From: Haloplanus salinus
Lineage (GTDB): Archaea > Halobacteriota > Halobacteria > Halobacteriales > Haloferacaceae
Assembly (NCBI RefSeq): GCF_003336245.1
Contig: NZ_QPHM01000001.1
Coordinates: forward strand, 2,112,113 to 2,176,112
Length of the DNA: 64,000 nt
Direction: 5' to 3'
Every line of letters begins with the position of its first letter. Positions within the stretch are counted from its first letter, which is position 1. The notes beneath the pieces are model-generated. The model saw only the letters and a program-made list of their open reading frames with translations. It had not been told where the DNA came from and made no database searches. A program made the position numbers and the translations under genes. Shown piece after piece: positions 55,349-64,000 of the stretch.

Positions 55349-56203
55349 TCACCCCGTCAGCGTCGCTTCGGTGTCGATTCCGTACACGTCGGCGGGCGTC
55401 TCGACGTGCGCCCGCCGGACGGCGTCGTCGTAGCCCTCGTCGAGCAACATCCGAACGCGGCGCGGGACGGTCTTCGGCCCCATCACCGCCCCGGGGCGGT
55501 CGGGGTCGTCGACGAAATCCGTCTCCATCAGGAAGGGTTCGCCCCGCTCGGCGGCCTCGCGGAGCCACTCCGTCCGGCACATGACGCTCGGCGTCGGCCC
55601 CGCGAGCGTCGGTCCCGCGTAGTGTTTGACCACGCGATGCGGGGACAGCCCGCGCGCGGCGGCCCACTCGGCGACGTCGGTCAGGTCCTCGCTCGCTTCC
55701 GTGTGCAACTGGACCGCACAGCCCGCGTCGGCGCCGAGTGAGAGCGCGTGTTTCAGGACCGCGTTCGAGGCGTCCCACACCGCGTCGGTCGTGTCGTAGT
55801 GGGGGCGGCCGGACTTGAGCGCGAGCGCGCGCCCGTCGCGGACGTATTCGGCGGCGACGTCGAGCCCGGCCTGCATCAGGTCGCGGGCGTCGTCGGACGC
55901 GACCCCCCGCTCGTCGACGAGTCGGGAGATCAGGCCGGGGTGGACGCCGAGGACGGGCCACGCTCGGCCGGGGAGTATGTCGTCGGCGTCGGCGACGACG
56001 TCGAGGGTCCGGTCGAAGACGGCGCGGAAGTCCTCGCCGGTGTCGGCCTCGCAGCCGAGATGCCACGACGGCTTGTTGACGACGAGCAGGTGCGTGCCGC
56101 CGAGGCGACGGAAGTCGCGCACGGCGTCCAGCCCCCGCCCGTGGTCGGGGTCGAGGTGGAGGTGGTCGTCGAGGACCGGCGTGTCGAGTTCGAGGTCGGC
56201 CAC
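55349..56203 (-). CDS. TatD-like metal-dependent hydrolase
   Basis: The 284-residue TIM-barrel protein begins LDTPVLDDHLHLDPDHGRGLDAVRDF, where the HxH-type metal-binding motif is visible as HLHLD. Later GVHPGL, VQLHTEAS, and near the C-terminus METDFVDDPDRPGAV give further ligands. It resembles TatD-type deoxyribonucleases and their uncharacterised archaeal relatives. The start is the GTG at 56203. A NYN nuclease gene lies 30 bases upstream, so the two may form an operon. Confidence 0.82.
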   Translation of the reverse strand: MADLELDTPVLDDHLHLDPDHGRGLDAVRDFRRLGGTHLLVVNKPSWHLGCEADTGEDFRAVFDRTLDVVADADDILPGRAWPVLGVHPGLISRLVDERGVASDDARDLMQAGLDVAAEYVRDGRALALKSGRPHYDTTDAVWDASNAVLKHALSLGADAGCAVQLHTEASEDLTDVAEWAAARGLSPHRVVKHYAGPTLAGPTPSVMCRTEWLREAAERGEPFLMETDFVDDPDRPGAVMGPKTVPRRVRMLLDEGYDDAVRRAHVETPADVYGIDTEATLTG

Positions 56204-56233
56204 GGGCGAGCGTCGGGCCGAGCAGATAAAAAG

Positions 56234-56698
56234 TTAGGCGTCCACGTCGCCGTCGAGCGTGACGCTCCCGCCGGCAGCGTTGCGGAGGGCGTCCGAGCGG
56301 CCGTGTTCGCCGGGGGCGATGGCGAGCGTCCGGAGCCCGCAGGCGTTGGCCGCCTCGATGGCGGGTTTGAAGTCCGTATCGCGGGAGGCGACGGCGACGA
56401 CGTCCGCGCGGCCCTCGACGGCGAAGCGGGTGAGGTCGACCGCGAGTTTCACGTCGACGTCGCCGCTGGTGACGACCACTTCGAACCCGCGGGCCTCGGC
56501 CGCTTGGATGAGTTCGGGGGTGGCGTGCTCGTCGACGTAGAGGCGGGTCGTCGCCGGGCGCCCGGCGGCCGCGGCCGCCTCGCGCACGTCGTCCAGATCG
56601 ACGTCGAACTCCCCGCGGAGCACGTTGGGACCGTCGACGAAGAGCGCGACGCGGGGCTCGGCGTCGTCCTCGTCGGCACCCCGACCGAACAGGTCCAT
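56234..56698 (-). CDS. NYN domain (LabA/DUF88-like) putative ribonuclease
   Basis: The 154-residue protein has the PIN-like NYN fold: VALFVDGPNVLRGEF near residue 20 holds the first acidic residue, and GDVDVKLAVDLTRFA and VAVASRDTDFKPAIEAAN hold the others. Archaeal NYN proteins are thought to process or degrade RNA. ATG 56698 was chosen because upstream codons do not belong to the fold. It precedes the TatD-like gene. Confidence 0.82.
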   Translation of the reverse strand: MDLFGRGADEDDAEPRVALFVDGPNVLRGEFDVDLDDVREAAAAAGRPATTRLYVDEHATPELIQAAEARGFEVVVTSGDVDVKLAVDLTRFAVEGRADVVAVASRDTDFKPAIEAANACGLRTLAIAPGEHGRSDALRNAAGGSVTLDGDVDA

Positions 56699-56771
56699 AC
56701 GCCACCGTACCGCGCTCGCGGTCATATACGTCCCGGTATCGGCACCGACCACGTTTCGGTCCTGTCGACAT

Positions 56772-58290
56772 CCTCCTCCGCGTGAACGCGGAGGGATCCC
56801 ACGGCACCGCGCCGCTGGATTGGGATATTAGGGTTTGCAGTCTACCGCTTGTTCCCTCGGTTGGAATCCGCTGGACAAGTCGTGAAGGTAGACTCCGGGC
56901 TGTGCCAACCAGCCGGTACTCCTATCCCCACCCAAATTGGGTGCAGACTCGGAGTTACTTTCATCGTTGATGTCGAGACGGATGTTCTCCGCCCCGTTCA
57001 CGTCAGCGCTGAACGCCGCATCACACGTCTCGCAGACGTATAGACCACGCTCAACACGCTGACTGTCGTCTTTCCTACCGCAAACACAACACGTCTTGCT
57101 CGTGTCGCTCTCGGATACTTCCACGACTTCGATGCCCTTGACTTTCGGCTTATATTCGAGGATGTTCGAGAACCGGTCGAATGCCCACCCGTGCAAGTCG
57201 AGGTTGCCGTGCTTCCCCCAGTTCTTTGACTCGCCGTTCTCGTCTTCTCGAACACCAGCAAGCTCCCCGAAGTTGATTCGACCCACTTCTTGCTCGACAC
57301 ATCGTTCAACGATGTGTTTGGCTAAGGAGTGGAAGAAGTGGGTTCGACGCTCCGACCACTTCGAGTGCAATCGAGTGGCTTCTTGGCCGTCTGAATCGTC
57401 ACATTTTGCGATTTCTTTCGGGAAGTAGTACCCGTCCTGTTTCAGACGGTTGCCGGGGTACAAGTCGGCTTCCTCGGTACTGTACGCGACAGCGGCGAAG
57501 TTGCGGATACCAAGGTCGATACCCGCCGTCTCGTCACCGGGAGAGTCGGGCGTCTCCACTTCGTGCTTACACACTAAGTGCAGTTCCCAGCGCCCTTTCG
57601 CCTTGTCGTAGACGGCCCTGACTTGTTGCAGGTTCTCGACGGTAACTCCGGGGCGCGTTTCGTATTCAACAAGGATGTATTCCCATGCTCGGGGGTGGTC
57701 CTTGTGATTCGCTCCTTTAGAGAGGCGCACTCGCCCGTTGTTGATATCGTGACGAATGCCTTTCTGCATCCACGTCACCGTGCTACACGGGTGCTCTTCG
57801 TGGACACGGCGGCCTTCTGAGTCGTATAGTTTTTCTTGCGGTAGCCGGGCGGATTTGCACGATCAGCAGATTTCCTCGTTTCGTACCACGAGTTGAAGGC
57901 TTCAGCGAGTTCCTCCAGAACGCGCTGACTGGACTGACTGTGCAGTCCTTTGTACTTGTTGTGAGTCTTCAACTCGCTCTTCAAGTCCGAATCGTCGGGG
58001 ATCTCGCCCGTCTCATCCCACACTTGGCGGGAATGATAGTTTGCAACGTTCCAGAGTTTCGACGCACTCCACCCGTGCCGGTCGAGCGAGTTCTCTACCT
58101 GCTGGTGGTTGAGGATTTTCGCTCGGTAGGTGCGGTGGATGTGCATCGTGAAACGCTTCCATAACTGGTTATGTGGTGTTTTGTCGTTAAAGTTTAGATT
58201 CGGGCGTGGAATATCCAGTCGGGCTATCGACGGTGGATTGTGGAGGGGTTGTCGGATTCATCCCGCGCCTAAAGACGCAGGCATTCTCCT
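56772..58290 (-). mobile_element. IS200/IS605 (IS1341-type) element carrying only tnpB
   Basis: One insertion sequence is outlined by the tnpB gene and its ends. The right end after the tnpB stop contains a perfect 8-base hairpin (CCTCCGCG-TGAA-CGCGGAGG at 56775-56794) ending in a GAGGATGTC-like terminus. The left end upstream of tnpB includes an imperfect hairpin around 58263-58281. No tnpA is present, so the element cannot move on its own. The DNA 3' of tnpB is where the guide RNA (omega RNA) of TnpB systems is encoded. The exact boundaries are uncertain. Confidence 0.7.
56828..58146 (-). pseudogene. tnpB: TnpB transposase-associated nuclease, frameshifted
   Basis: Two frames encode one TnpB (about 439 residues if joined). 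The first (ATG 58146) gives HIHRTYRAKILNHQQVENSL up to NPPGYRKKNY; the second continues as YDSEGRRVHEEHPCSTVTW and holds the RuvC acids in ETAGIDLGIRNFAAV (Asp), INFGELAGVRE (Glu) and SADVNGAENIRLD (Asp), with a zinc finger CCVCGRKDDS and CETCDAAF. The frames split near 57825-57827, where one T on the minus strand is missing. TnpB is an RNA-guided DNA nuclease; this copy is likely dead. Confidence 0.82.
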
Positions 58291-58344
58291 TGCTATTTAT
58301 AATTTGGGGCGTGGGGTTATCACCCGAGCCGACCACGTCCCGGT

Positions 58345-58701
58345 ATGGACGCCGTCGCCTCGGTGTCGCTGGACGAAACGCCGTTCGATCCGACCGAGTT
58401 CTCACGGCTCTGGTTCCTCTCCGCGCTCACCTACGGCGTCGGCGACGTCGTCACCACACTCGCGCTCGTGGGCTACAGCGCCTCGGTAAACGAGGGCAAC
58501 GTTTTGCTCCGGACGGCAATCGAGAGCTTCGGGCTGTGGGGGCTGGTCGGCGTGAAACTGCTCGCCTTCCTGTTCTGTCTGGCGATCAGCCTCTACGGCG
58601 CCCGCGACGGCGACCCGGCGCTCTACTACGGGCCCCCGGCGATGCTGGCGCTCGTCGGCGCCTTCACCACCGCCTACAACCTGCGGCTGCTGATCGGGTA
58701 G
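58345..58701 (+). CDS. Small membrane protein with four helices
   Basis: The 118-residue protein has hydrophobic helices near residues 23-41 (LWFLSALTYGVGDVVTTLAL, in parts), 57-74, and 82-112 (LYYGPPAMLALVGAF). A polar N-terminus (DAVASVSLDETPFDP) precedes them. It resembles haloarchaeal proteins annotated only as conserved membrane proteins (DUF5658-type); I cannot assign a function. It lies immediately outside the tnpB element's left end, so the element inserted upstream of it. Confidence 0.65.
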   Translation: MDAVASVSLDETPFDPTEFSRLWFLSALTYGVGDVVTTLALVGYSASVNEGNVLLRTAIESFGLWGLVGVKLLAFLFCLAISLYGARDGDPALYYGPPAMLALVGAFTTAYNLRLLIG

Positions 58702-59028
58702 CCCGCGTCCTACGGTCGGACGGGACTCCCGCCCGGACCGCCCCGGGACCGGGGACCGGCGGGCGCCCGTCGCCGGTGACGACCCTCGCGGCCGGTAGCT
58801 TCCAGCACGCGCTCGAGACGGGGGTAAACTACCCCACCCTACTCCCTCGGCGCATACGCGCCTCGGTCCTTGCGGGTGTCGTCAGACGCGGAGCTTCTGA
58901 CTGCTAATCAGAAATCTCCGATTTCTGGTGATGGGGCTTTGATGTGAACTCCCGGCGATCAGTCACCAGCAATAGGCCGGTGACTCTCGCCGTTCGACGT
59001 CACCAGAACGCCCCGCGTTCTGGTTGGC
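58702..59028. other. Gene-free stretch packed with hairpins
   Basis: No gene is supported. Perfect hairpins are GGGGTA-AAC-TACCCC (58821-58835), CAGAAATC-TCC-GATTTCTG (58909-58927) and CCAGAACG-CCCCG-CGTTCTGG (59003-59023); a further one at 59030-59050 (CACGAGAG, CTCTG loop, CTCTCGTG) lies just beyond. They look like the right-end or guide-RNA region of the truncated TnpB element next to it. Confidence 0.65.
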
Positions 59029-59345
59029 TCACGAGAGCTCTGCTCTCGTGAACTGTTCTCCGTGGCGGTTGTCCTCGTGTGTGAACCCACAATCCGTCCG
59101 GGAACAGCGTTGAGACGTGTGGTTCGGCACAACCTGCTCCACGGAGACGCCCTGTTCGGGCGCTTTGTAGGAGACGTACTCGTAGAGGCGTCGGAACGCC
59201 CAGACGTGGTGCCACTTCACCTGCGGAAGCCGCTCTCGAACGTCGGTTAACTCCTCGAACGCGATAACGTCACAGCCGTCTTCGACGGCTTCCGCGACAA
59301 GTTCGCTAGCGACCGTGTGGATGTTCGGGTCTCGGTCGACGACCT
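59029..59345 (-). pseudogene. TnpB remnant (central to zinc-finger part only)
   Basis: The minus-strand frame contains [61 protein letters not shown] (in parts) and the beginning of the zinc finger [19 protein letters not shown], then ends at once. This covers the RuvC-II Glu region and half of the finger. RuvC-I and RuvC-III are missing. It differs clearly from the copy at 56828, so it is a second, older element. It is directly upstream of the AsnC gene's promoter; its 5' edge is uncertain. Confidence 0.75.
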
Positions 59346-59378
59346 CCACCTGCTGTGAGCCATCGACGGTCGGGGTCC

Positions 59379-59388
59379 AAACATACAG
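59379..59388 (+). promoter_or_regulatory. TATA-like element of the AsnC gene
   Basis: AAACATACAG is centred about 29 bases before the ATG at 59413. It lies at the edge of the TnpB remnant. Confidence 0.4.
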
Positions 59389-59412
59389 GACCGTCGCGGT
59401 GGACGTACGCGT

Positions 59413-59898
59413 ATGTGTGACGAGGACATCGACGACGTGGACGGGGCCATCCTGTACGCGCTCCAGGAAGACGCCCGAAACATGTCGTCCGGCGACATCG
59501 CGGAGCGCACCGGCACCTCCGACAGCACCGTCCGGAAACGAATCAGGCGCCTCGAAGCCGACGGGGTGATCAAAGGCTACAGCGCCGAAGTCGACTACGG
59601 GCAGTCGGGATACCCCCTCCGCATGTTGCTCTACTGTACCGCCTCGATCGCGGACCGCGGCGACTTCATCCCCGACATCTTGGGGATAGACGGCGTCGTC
59701 TCGGTGCAGGAACTGGTCACCGGCGAACAGAACCTCCTCGTGACGGCCGTCGGCGAGTCGGACGGCGACATCACACCCGTCGCGCGCGAACTGATCGACA
59801 TGGGGCTCACCGTCGCGGACGAGGTGCTCGTCCGAAGCCACGAGACGACGCCGTTCGGCAAGTTCGACCCCGAGCGACGCGGTGACCCGGACGAGTGA
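59413..59898 (+). CDS. Lrp/AsnC family transcriptional regulator
   Basis: The 161-residue protein has an N-terminal helix-turn-helix ([39 protein letters not shown], in parts) and an RAM-like effector domain ([26 protein letters not shown], in parts). Two Cys near the start (MCDED) are unusual. It sits in the same direction as dabB, 225 bases upstream. It may control the carbon-uptake genes, but no binding site was identified, so this is only inferred from context. Confidence 0.85.
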   Translation: MCDEDIDDVDGAILYALQEDARNMSSGDIAERTGTSDSTVRKRIRRLEADGVIKGYSAEVDYGQSGYPLRMLLYCTASIADRGDFIPDILGIDGVVSVQELVTGEQNLLVTAVGESDGDITPVARELIDMGLTVADEVLVRSHETTPFGKFDPERRGDPDE

Positions 59899-60020
59899 CG
59901 CCGCGTTCACCCGGTTCTGCGGGCCGCCCGCCCGACTGCCAGCCCGTACGACGGGACTGCTCCACGGGAAACCATAATGTTCTATAATACGTAATTTTCG
60001 AACGATTTGGTAAGATAGAC

Positions 60021-60030
60021 AGATTTAATG
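60021..60030 (+). promoter_or_regulatory. Candidate TATA element of dabB-dabA
   Basis: AGATTTAATG lies about 93 bases before the dabB ATG in a markedly AT-rich patch (59976-60040), implying a leader of about 65 bases. No inverted repeat that would be an AsnC site was recognised. Confidence 0.4.
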
Positions 60031-60122
60031 CGCATTCTGTTCGTGTAGGCAGTGTAGGCGACCGAAACCGGCTTCGCAGGGCCAACGGCGCCCCGCGGCC
60101 CCGGTCGTCGACGGAGCAATCG

Positions 60123-61604
60123 ATGCACGATCAGGAACGCCGGACGTCCGTAGGATCGCTACCGACACCGACGAGTGACGAGTCACGCGTCCCGACGGTG
60201 CTGACGCGACTCGTGTGGCTCGCCCTCGCGGCGAGCGCCGTCGTGTTCGGCCTCCGACTCCGGAGTGGCGATCCCTGGACGTTCGGCCCCGTCGCCATCG
60301 ACGGATTGACCGCCGTACTGTGGGTCGCTATCGCGTTCCTCAGCGGCATCGTCCACAGCTACTCGCGGCGCTACATGGCCGGGAGCCGGCGCGTGGATCG
60401 ATTCTTCGGCCGCCTGTCCGCGTTCACGCTGGTCGCGATGTGTCTGGTCGCGGCCGACCACGTCGTCCTGTTCTGGGCCGCGTGGCTCGCGATGGGCCTC
60501 CTCATGGCCGACCTGATCGGACACGTCGAGGGCTGGAACGGGGCGCGGACGGCCGCCTCGCTCGCGCGTCGGTACTTCCTCGCGAGTAGCGCGTCGCTCG
60601 GCGTCGGTCTCGTGACCCTCCGGTGGGCCACCGGCGCGACGACGGTGTCCGGCATCGCGGCGGCCGTCGACGCGGCGCCGACTGCGGCCGTGCTCCTCGC
60701 CGCCGGCGCAGTGCTACTAGCAGCGATGATGCAGTCGGCGCTGTTGCCGTTTCATACGTGGCTCCTGTCCTCGATGACGGCACCCACCCCAGCCTCGGCG
60801 CTGATGCACGCCGGGTTCGTCAACGCCGGCGGGATTCTGTTGGTGCGTTTCGCGCCCGTCGTCACCGTCGATCCGGGGACGATGCTGGCCATCACGGCCG
60901 TCGGCGCGGCGAGTGCCCTCCTCGGAAAACTCCTGAAGACCGTCCAGACGGACGTCAAGGGCCGGCTCGGCTGTTCGACCGTCGGCCAGATGGGCTTCAT
61001 GATCATGCAGGCCGGGCTGGGATTCTTCGCGGCGGCGATCACCCACCTCGTCCTGCACGGGTTCTACAAGGCCTACCAGTTCCTCTCGTCGGGTGGCCGG
61101 GTCGCCCGCGAGCGGCCGACGAAGCACGCGGCGGGGTCGACCGGCCCCGCCGGTGCCGCCGTGGTCCTCGGCACCGGCCTCGCGGGCGGTGCGCTGTTCG
61201 CCGCGCTCACGGGCAAGGGAACCGCGCTCGACGGCGGTCTGTTGCTCACGCTGCTCGTCACCCTGACCGTCCTACAGGCGGCCCGGACCGTCGTCACCGA
61301 CGCCGCCGTTCCGCCGACGGTTCGGTACGCCGCCGTCCCCATCGTGACCGTGCCGGCGCTCGCCGTTTACGCCGTGCTCTACCGCGCCATCGAGGGACTG
61401 CTGACCGGCCTTCCCGCCGTCGGGGACCCGATGGCGCTGCCGACGATACACGGGGTCCTCGCCGCCGCGTTCGTCGTGGCGTATCTCGCCGTCGAAACCG
61501 GCGTCTACCGGCACAGCGAACGCCTGTACGTGGCGCTTGTGAACGCCTCTCGCCCCGCTTCGGACACCCTGCTGACATCCCCGGAGGAGTACAATGAGTA
61601 CTGA
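60123..61604 (+). CDS. dabB: DAB inorganic carbon transporter membrane subunit
   Basis: The 493-residue protein belongs to the NuoL/MrpA proton-channel superfamily with about 13 helices. The key motif is LLPFHTWLLSSMTAPTPASALMHAGFVNAGGILL (in parts, residues about 205-240), followed by KGRLGCSTVGQMGFMIMQAGLG near 280 and ITHLVLHGFYKAYQFL. Lys and His in these helices form the proton path. Coupling to DabA lets CO2 be converted vectorially to bicarbonate inside the cell. The N-terminal about 28 residues are polar and may be surplus. It overlaps dabA by 11 bases. Confidence 0.9.
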   Translation: MHDQERRTSVGSLPTPTSDESRVPTVLTRLVWLALAASAVVFGLRLRSGDPWTFGPVAIDGLTAVLWVAIAFLSGIVHSYSRRYMAGSRRVDRFFGRLSAFTLVAMCLVAADHVVLFWAAWLAMGLLMADLIGHVEGWNGARTAASLARRYFLASSASLGVGLVTLRWATGATTVSGIAAAVDAAPTAAVLLAAGAVLLAAMMQSALLPFHTWLLSSMTAPTPASALMHAGFVNAGGILLVRFAPVVTVDPGTMLAITAVGAASALLGKLLKTVQTDVKGRLGCSTVGQMGFMIMQAGLGFFAAAITHLVLHGFYKAYQFLSSGGRVARERPTKHAAGSTGPAGAAVVLGTGLAGGALFAALTGKGTALDGGLLLTLLVTLTVLQAARTVVTDAAVPPTVRYAAVPIVTVPALAVYAVLYRAIEGLLTGLPAVGDPMALPTIHGVLAAAFVVAYLAVETGVYRHSERLYVALVNASRPASDTLLTSPEEYNEY

Positions 61605-63996
61605 CCCCGCCATCGAGACGAGTATCGACGCGGCGGCGGACGCGGTCGGATCGGCCTGGCCGATCCACTCGTTCGTGACCGCCAACCCGCTCGCCGGCTA
61701 CGAAGACCGGCCGTTCCACGAGGCCGTCGCGGACGCCGAACGCCTGCTCGGCGGCGACGGCTACCCGAGCGCCGACACCGTCCGCCGCGCGTGGGACGCC
61801 GGCCGGATCGATCCGAACTACCTCCGGTCGCGGCTGGACGCCCACGGCTACGACACCGACCCCGAGGCGTCGCTCGACCGGCTGGCCGCCGACGCCGACG
61901 CCGACGCCAGCGCACACACCGGGACGACGACGCCGGCGATGGACCGGGTCGACGCCGTCGCGTCGAAGTGGCTAGCCGCCTTCCTCGATCAGGGGACCGC
62001 GTCGTGGCCCATGCCGAACCGCGAGGCCGGCTTCTACGAGGCGTTCCGCACCGTGATCCCCCACGACGGCGACGTGCCGACCGACGCCGTCGTCGACCTT
62101 CCCGACAGCCCCGTCGACGCCATCCAGAACCACCTCGCGGCGTTCCCCGCCGGTCGGTGGCAGGAGATTTTCGAGTTCCATCTGGCCGCGCTACCGGGCT
62201 GGACGGGGCTGCTCAAGCAGCGCGCCGCCGACGGCGACGCCTGGCAGTCGACGTATCCGATCACGCTCGCGGGCTATCTGGCGGTGCGGCTGACGCTCGC
62301 CAACGCCTTCGACGCGCCCCTCGCACCCCCCGAGGACGCCGCGGCCGGCGACACGGACGCGACCGTCCCGCTCGCCGACGTCTGGCTGTCCGCTTGGGAA
62401 GCGACGTACCGGTCCGAACTGGTCGAGTCGGTCGCCGACGCGAGCGGGTCGGTCGCCGACGGGGACGCCGGCGGCCGGCCGGCCGCCCAGCTGGTCTTCT
62501 GTATCGACACCCGCTCGGAGATCATCCGCCGGCACGTCGAGGCCGCGGGGGACTACGAGACGTTCGGCTACGCGGGCTTTTTCGGCGTCCCGATGCGCTG
62601 GGACGGCTACGACGCCGACGTGCCCGTCGACGCCTGTCCGCCGATCCTCGACGCACAGCATCGCATCGCGGAGCGTCCCACGGCGGCGGACGGGGCGGCG
62701 ACACACGACGGCTGGCACGCCGCGCTCGACGCCGGGACGCGGGCGGTCAAGCGGCTGAAATCCAACGCCGCGACCGCGTTCAGCTTCGTCGAGAGCGCCG
62801 GCGCCGGCTACGGCGTCGCGCTGGCCGCCCGCACGCTCCTGCCGGCGCGCGTCCGGGACCTACTCGACGCTGCCGACCGCGCCCCCGAGTCCCACGAGTT
62901 CTGTGCGCCGACGGTCGGCTACAACCCGGACTCGGTCGACGAGCTTCGCGAGGGCCTCACCCTCGACGAGAAGGTGACCTACGCCGAGACGGCCTTCGAC
63001 CTCATGGGCTGGTCGGAGTTCGCCCGTCTCGTCGTCTTCACCGGGCACGCCAGCGAGACGGCGAACAACCCGTTCGATTCGAGCCTCGACTGTGGCGCCT
63101 GCGCCGGCAACCCCGGCGGCCCGAACGCCCGCGTCCTCGCCGCCATCTGTAACGACGACGCGGTCACGGCCGAACTCCGGGACCGCGGAATCGAGGTCCC
63201 ACACGACACGGTCTTCCTCGCCGCCGAACACAACACGACCACCGACGAGGTGTCGCTGTACGACGGCTCCGTCCCCGAGACGCACGCCGCCGACGTCGAG
63301 CAGCTCCGTGCCGACCTCGCGACCGCCCGCGCCGACGCGGCCGCCGAACGCGCCGGCGACATGGGCGGCGACGCCGAGCGGGGCGTCAGCGAAACCGAAC
63401 GCCGCGCCGGCGACTGGGCGGAGACGCGCCCGGAGTGGGGACTGGCCGGCAACGCGGGCTTCGTCGTCGGGCCGCGCGCCCTCACCGACGGCCTCGACCT
63501 GGACGGGCGGTCGTTCCTCCACTCCTACGACTGGACGGTCGACGACGGGGAGGCGCTCGAAGCCATCCTGACCGGCCCGATGGTCGTCACGCAGTGGATC
63601 AACGCGCAGTACTACTTCTCGACCGTCGACAACGCGGCCTACGGCAGCGGGTCGAAGGTGACGCACAACCCCGTCGGCAACGTCGGCGTCTACCAGGGCA
63701 ACGGCGGCGACCTGATGACCGGGCTCCCGCTCCAGTCCCTGACGAGCGCCGACGACGAGCCGTACCACCAGCCGCTCCGGCTCTCGGCGGTCGTCCACGC
63801 CCCCGTCGAGCGCGTGACCGGAATCCTGGCCGACCACGAGGAACTGGCGACCCTCCTCGACAACGGCTGGCTCTCGCTGACGGTCGTCGACCCGACCCAG
63901 AAGCACCGCGCGTTCCACTACGACGGGGCGCTCGACTGGGAACCGATGGATCGCGTGGAGCGCCCACCGGCGCCCGCCGCCACGGCCGACGACTGA
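61594..63996 (+). CDS. dabA: DAB inorganic carbon transporter, DabA (DUF2309)
   Basis: The 800-residue soluble protein has beta-carbonic-anhydrase-like zinc ligands. Cys and Asp in AQLVFCIDTRSEIIRRH (about 298-315), His in VVFTGHASETANNPFDSS near 484, and Cys in DCGACAGNPGGPNARVLA near 499 match the DabA active site. The N-terminus has the family start PIHSFVTANPLAGYEDRPF. It hydrates CO2 in the cytosol driven by the DabB proton flow. The gene is complete and ends 4 bases before the window edge. Confidence 0.93.
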   Translation: MSTDPAIETSIDAAADAVGSAWPIHSFVTANPLAGYEDRPFHEAVADAERLLGGDGYPSADTVRRAWDAGRIDPNYLRSRLDAHGYDTDPEASLDRLAADADADASAHTGTTTPAMDRVDAVASKWLAAFLDQGTASWPMPNREAGFYEAFRTVIPHDGDVPTDAVVDLPDSPVDAIQNHLAAFPAGRWQEIFEFHLAALPGWTGLLKQRAADGDAWQSTYPITLAGYLAVRLTLANAFDAPLAPPEDAAAGDTDATVPLADVWLSAWEATYRSELVESVADASGSVADGDAGGRPAAQLVFCIDTRSEIIRRHVEAAGDYETFGYAGFFGVPMRWDGYDADVPVDACPPILDAQHRIAERPTAADGAATHDGWHAALDAGTRAVKRLKSNAATAFSFVESAGAGYGVALAARTLLPARVRDLLDAADRAPESHEFCAPTVGYNPDSVDELREGLTLDEKVTYAETAFDLMGWSEFARLVVFTGHASETANNPFDSSLDCGACAGNPGGPNARVLAAICNDDAVTAELRDRGIEVPHDTVFLAAEHNTTTDEVSLYDGSVPETHAADVEQLRADLATARADAAAERAGDMGGDAERGVSETERRAGDWAETRPEWGLAGNAGFVVGPRALTDGLDLDGRSFLHSYDWTVDDGEALEAILTGPMVVTQWINAQYYFSTVDNAAYGSGSKVTHNPVGNVGVYQGNGGDLMTGLPLQSLTSADDEPYHQPLRLSAVVHAPVERVTGILADHEELATLLDNGWLSLTVVDPTQKHRAFHYDGALDWEPMDRVERPPAPAATADD

Positions 63997-64000
63997 GTCG

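Noticed and set aside
58206-58907. 233-codon + frame spanning the small membrane protein
   Set aside because: It reads out of frame through the 58345-58701 gene and is Arg-rich.

Overview
The window comes from a haloarchaeon (class Halobacteria). The DNA is very GC-rich and the proteins are acidic. There is a Tat lipoprotein, an S-layer glycoprotein ending in a PGF-CTERM anchor, type IV pilins with archaeal prepilin-peptidase sites, archaeal gatD, rfcL and HMG-CoA synthase genes, an intron-containing elongator tRNA-Met, and TATA boxes about 27 bases before start codons, which implies leaderless mRNAs. No rRNA, CRISPR array or replication origin was seen.

Layout. 0-12.6 kb: mostly housekeeping genes (PQQ-type sugar dehydrogenase, GNAT, gatD, UspA, nitroreductase, a KaiC-like ATPase with a coding minisatellite, NAD kinase, carB). 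12.6-14.4 kb: two small membrane proteins and a tandem duplication of a pilin gene with its upstream control region. 14.5-18.0 kb: the sdhCDBA operon with interlocked starts and stops. 18.1-27.2 kb: an aspartoacylase-like enzyme, DUF1405, a truncated AlkA-like glycosylase lacking its probable catalytic Asp, a CNNM/CorC-like protein, a RimK ATP-grasp fused to an aspartyl-protease fold, gpmI and several small haloarchaeal families. 27.3-33.9 kb: tRNA-Met, a GT39-type glycosyltransferase, a lipoprotein and the S-layer gene. 34.0-36.4 kb: a VapBC-type toxin-antitoxin pair inserted before rfcL. 36.4-48.8 kb: alcohol dehydrogenase, ctaA, malic enzyme, transporters, RNase HI, a cytidylate-kinase-like protein without the P-loop Lys, and a DASH-type cryptochrome overlapping a 2Fe-2S ferredoxin.

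48.8-59.4 kb is accessory in character. Five genes there each look broken by one single-base indel (an HTH regulator, a small membrane protein, a pilin, a TumE toxin, a TnpB transposase-nuclease), and a second TnpB remnant follows. Intact conserved genes (HMG-CoA synthase, DUF2150, TatD-like, NYN) lie between them. 59.4-64 kb: an AsnC/Lrp regulator followed by dabB-dabA, a DAB-type inorganic carbon uptake system.

The most unusual signal is that both toxin-antitoxin cassettes are bracketed by an imperfect duplicate of the end of the neighbouring host gene: the promoter and 5' end of rfcL (34069-34135 and 34876-34940) and the 3' end of a DUF2150 gene (53705-53850 and 54721-54866). In both cases the host gene stays intact. 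A second pattern is that six convergent gene pairs share a 4-base stop-codon overlap. All functional calls are from reading the sequence and from recalled family knowledge; no database search was run.
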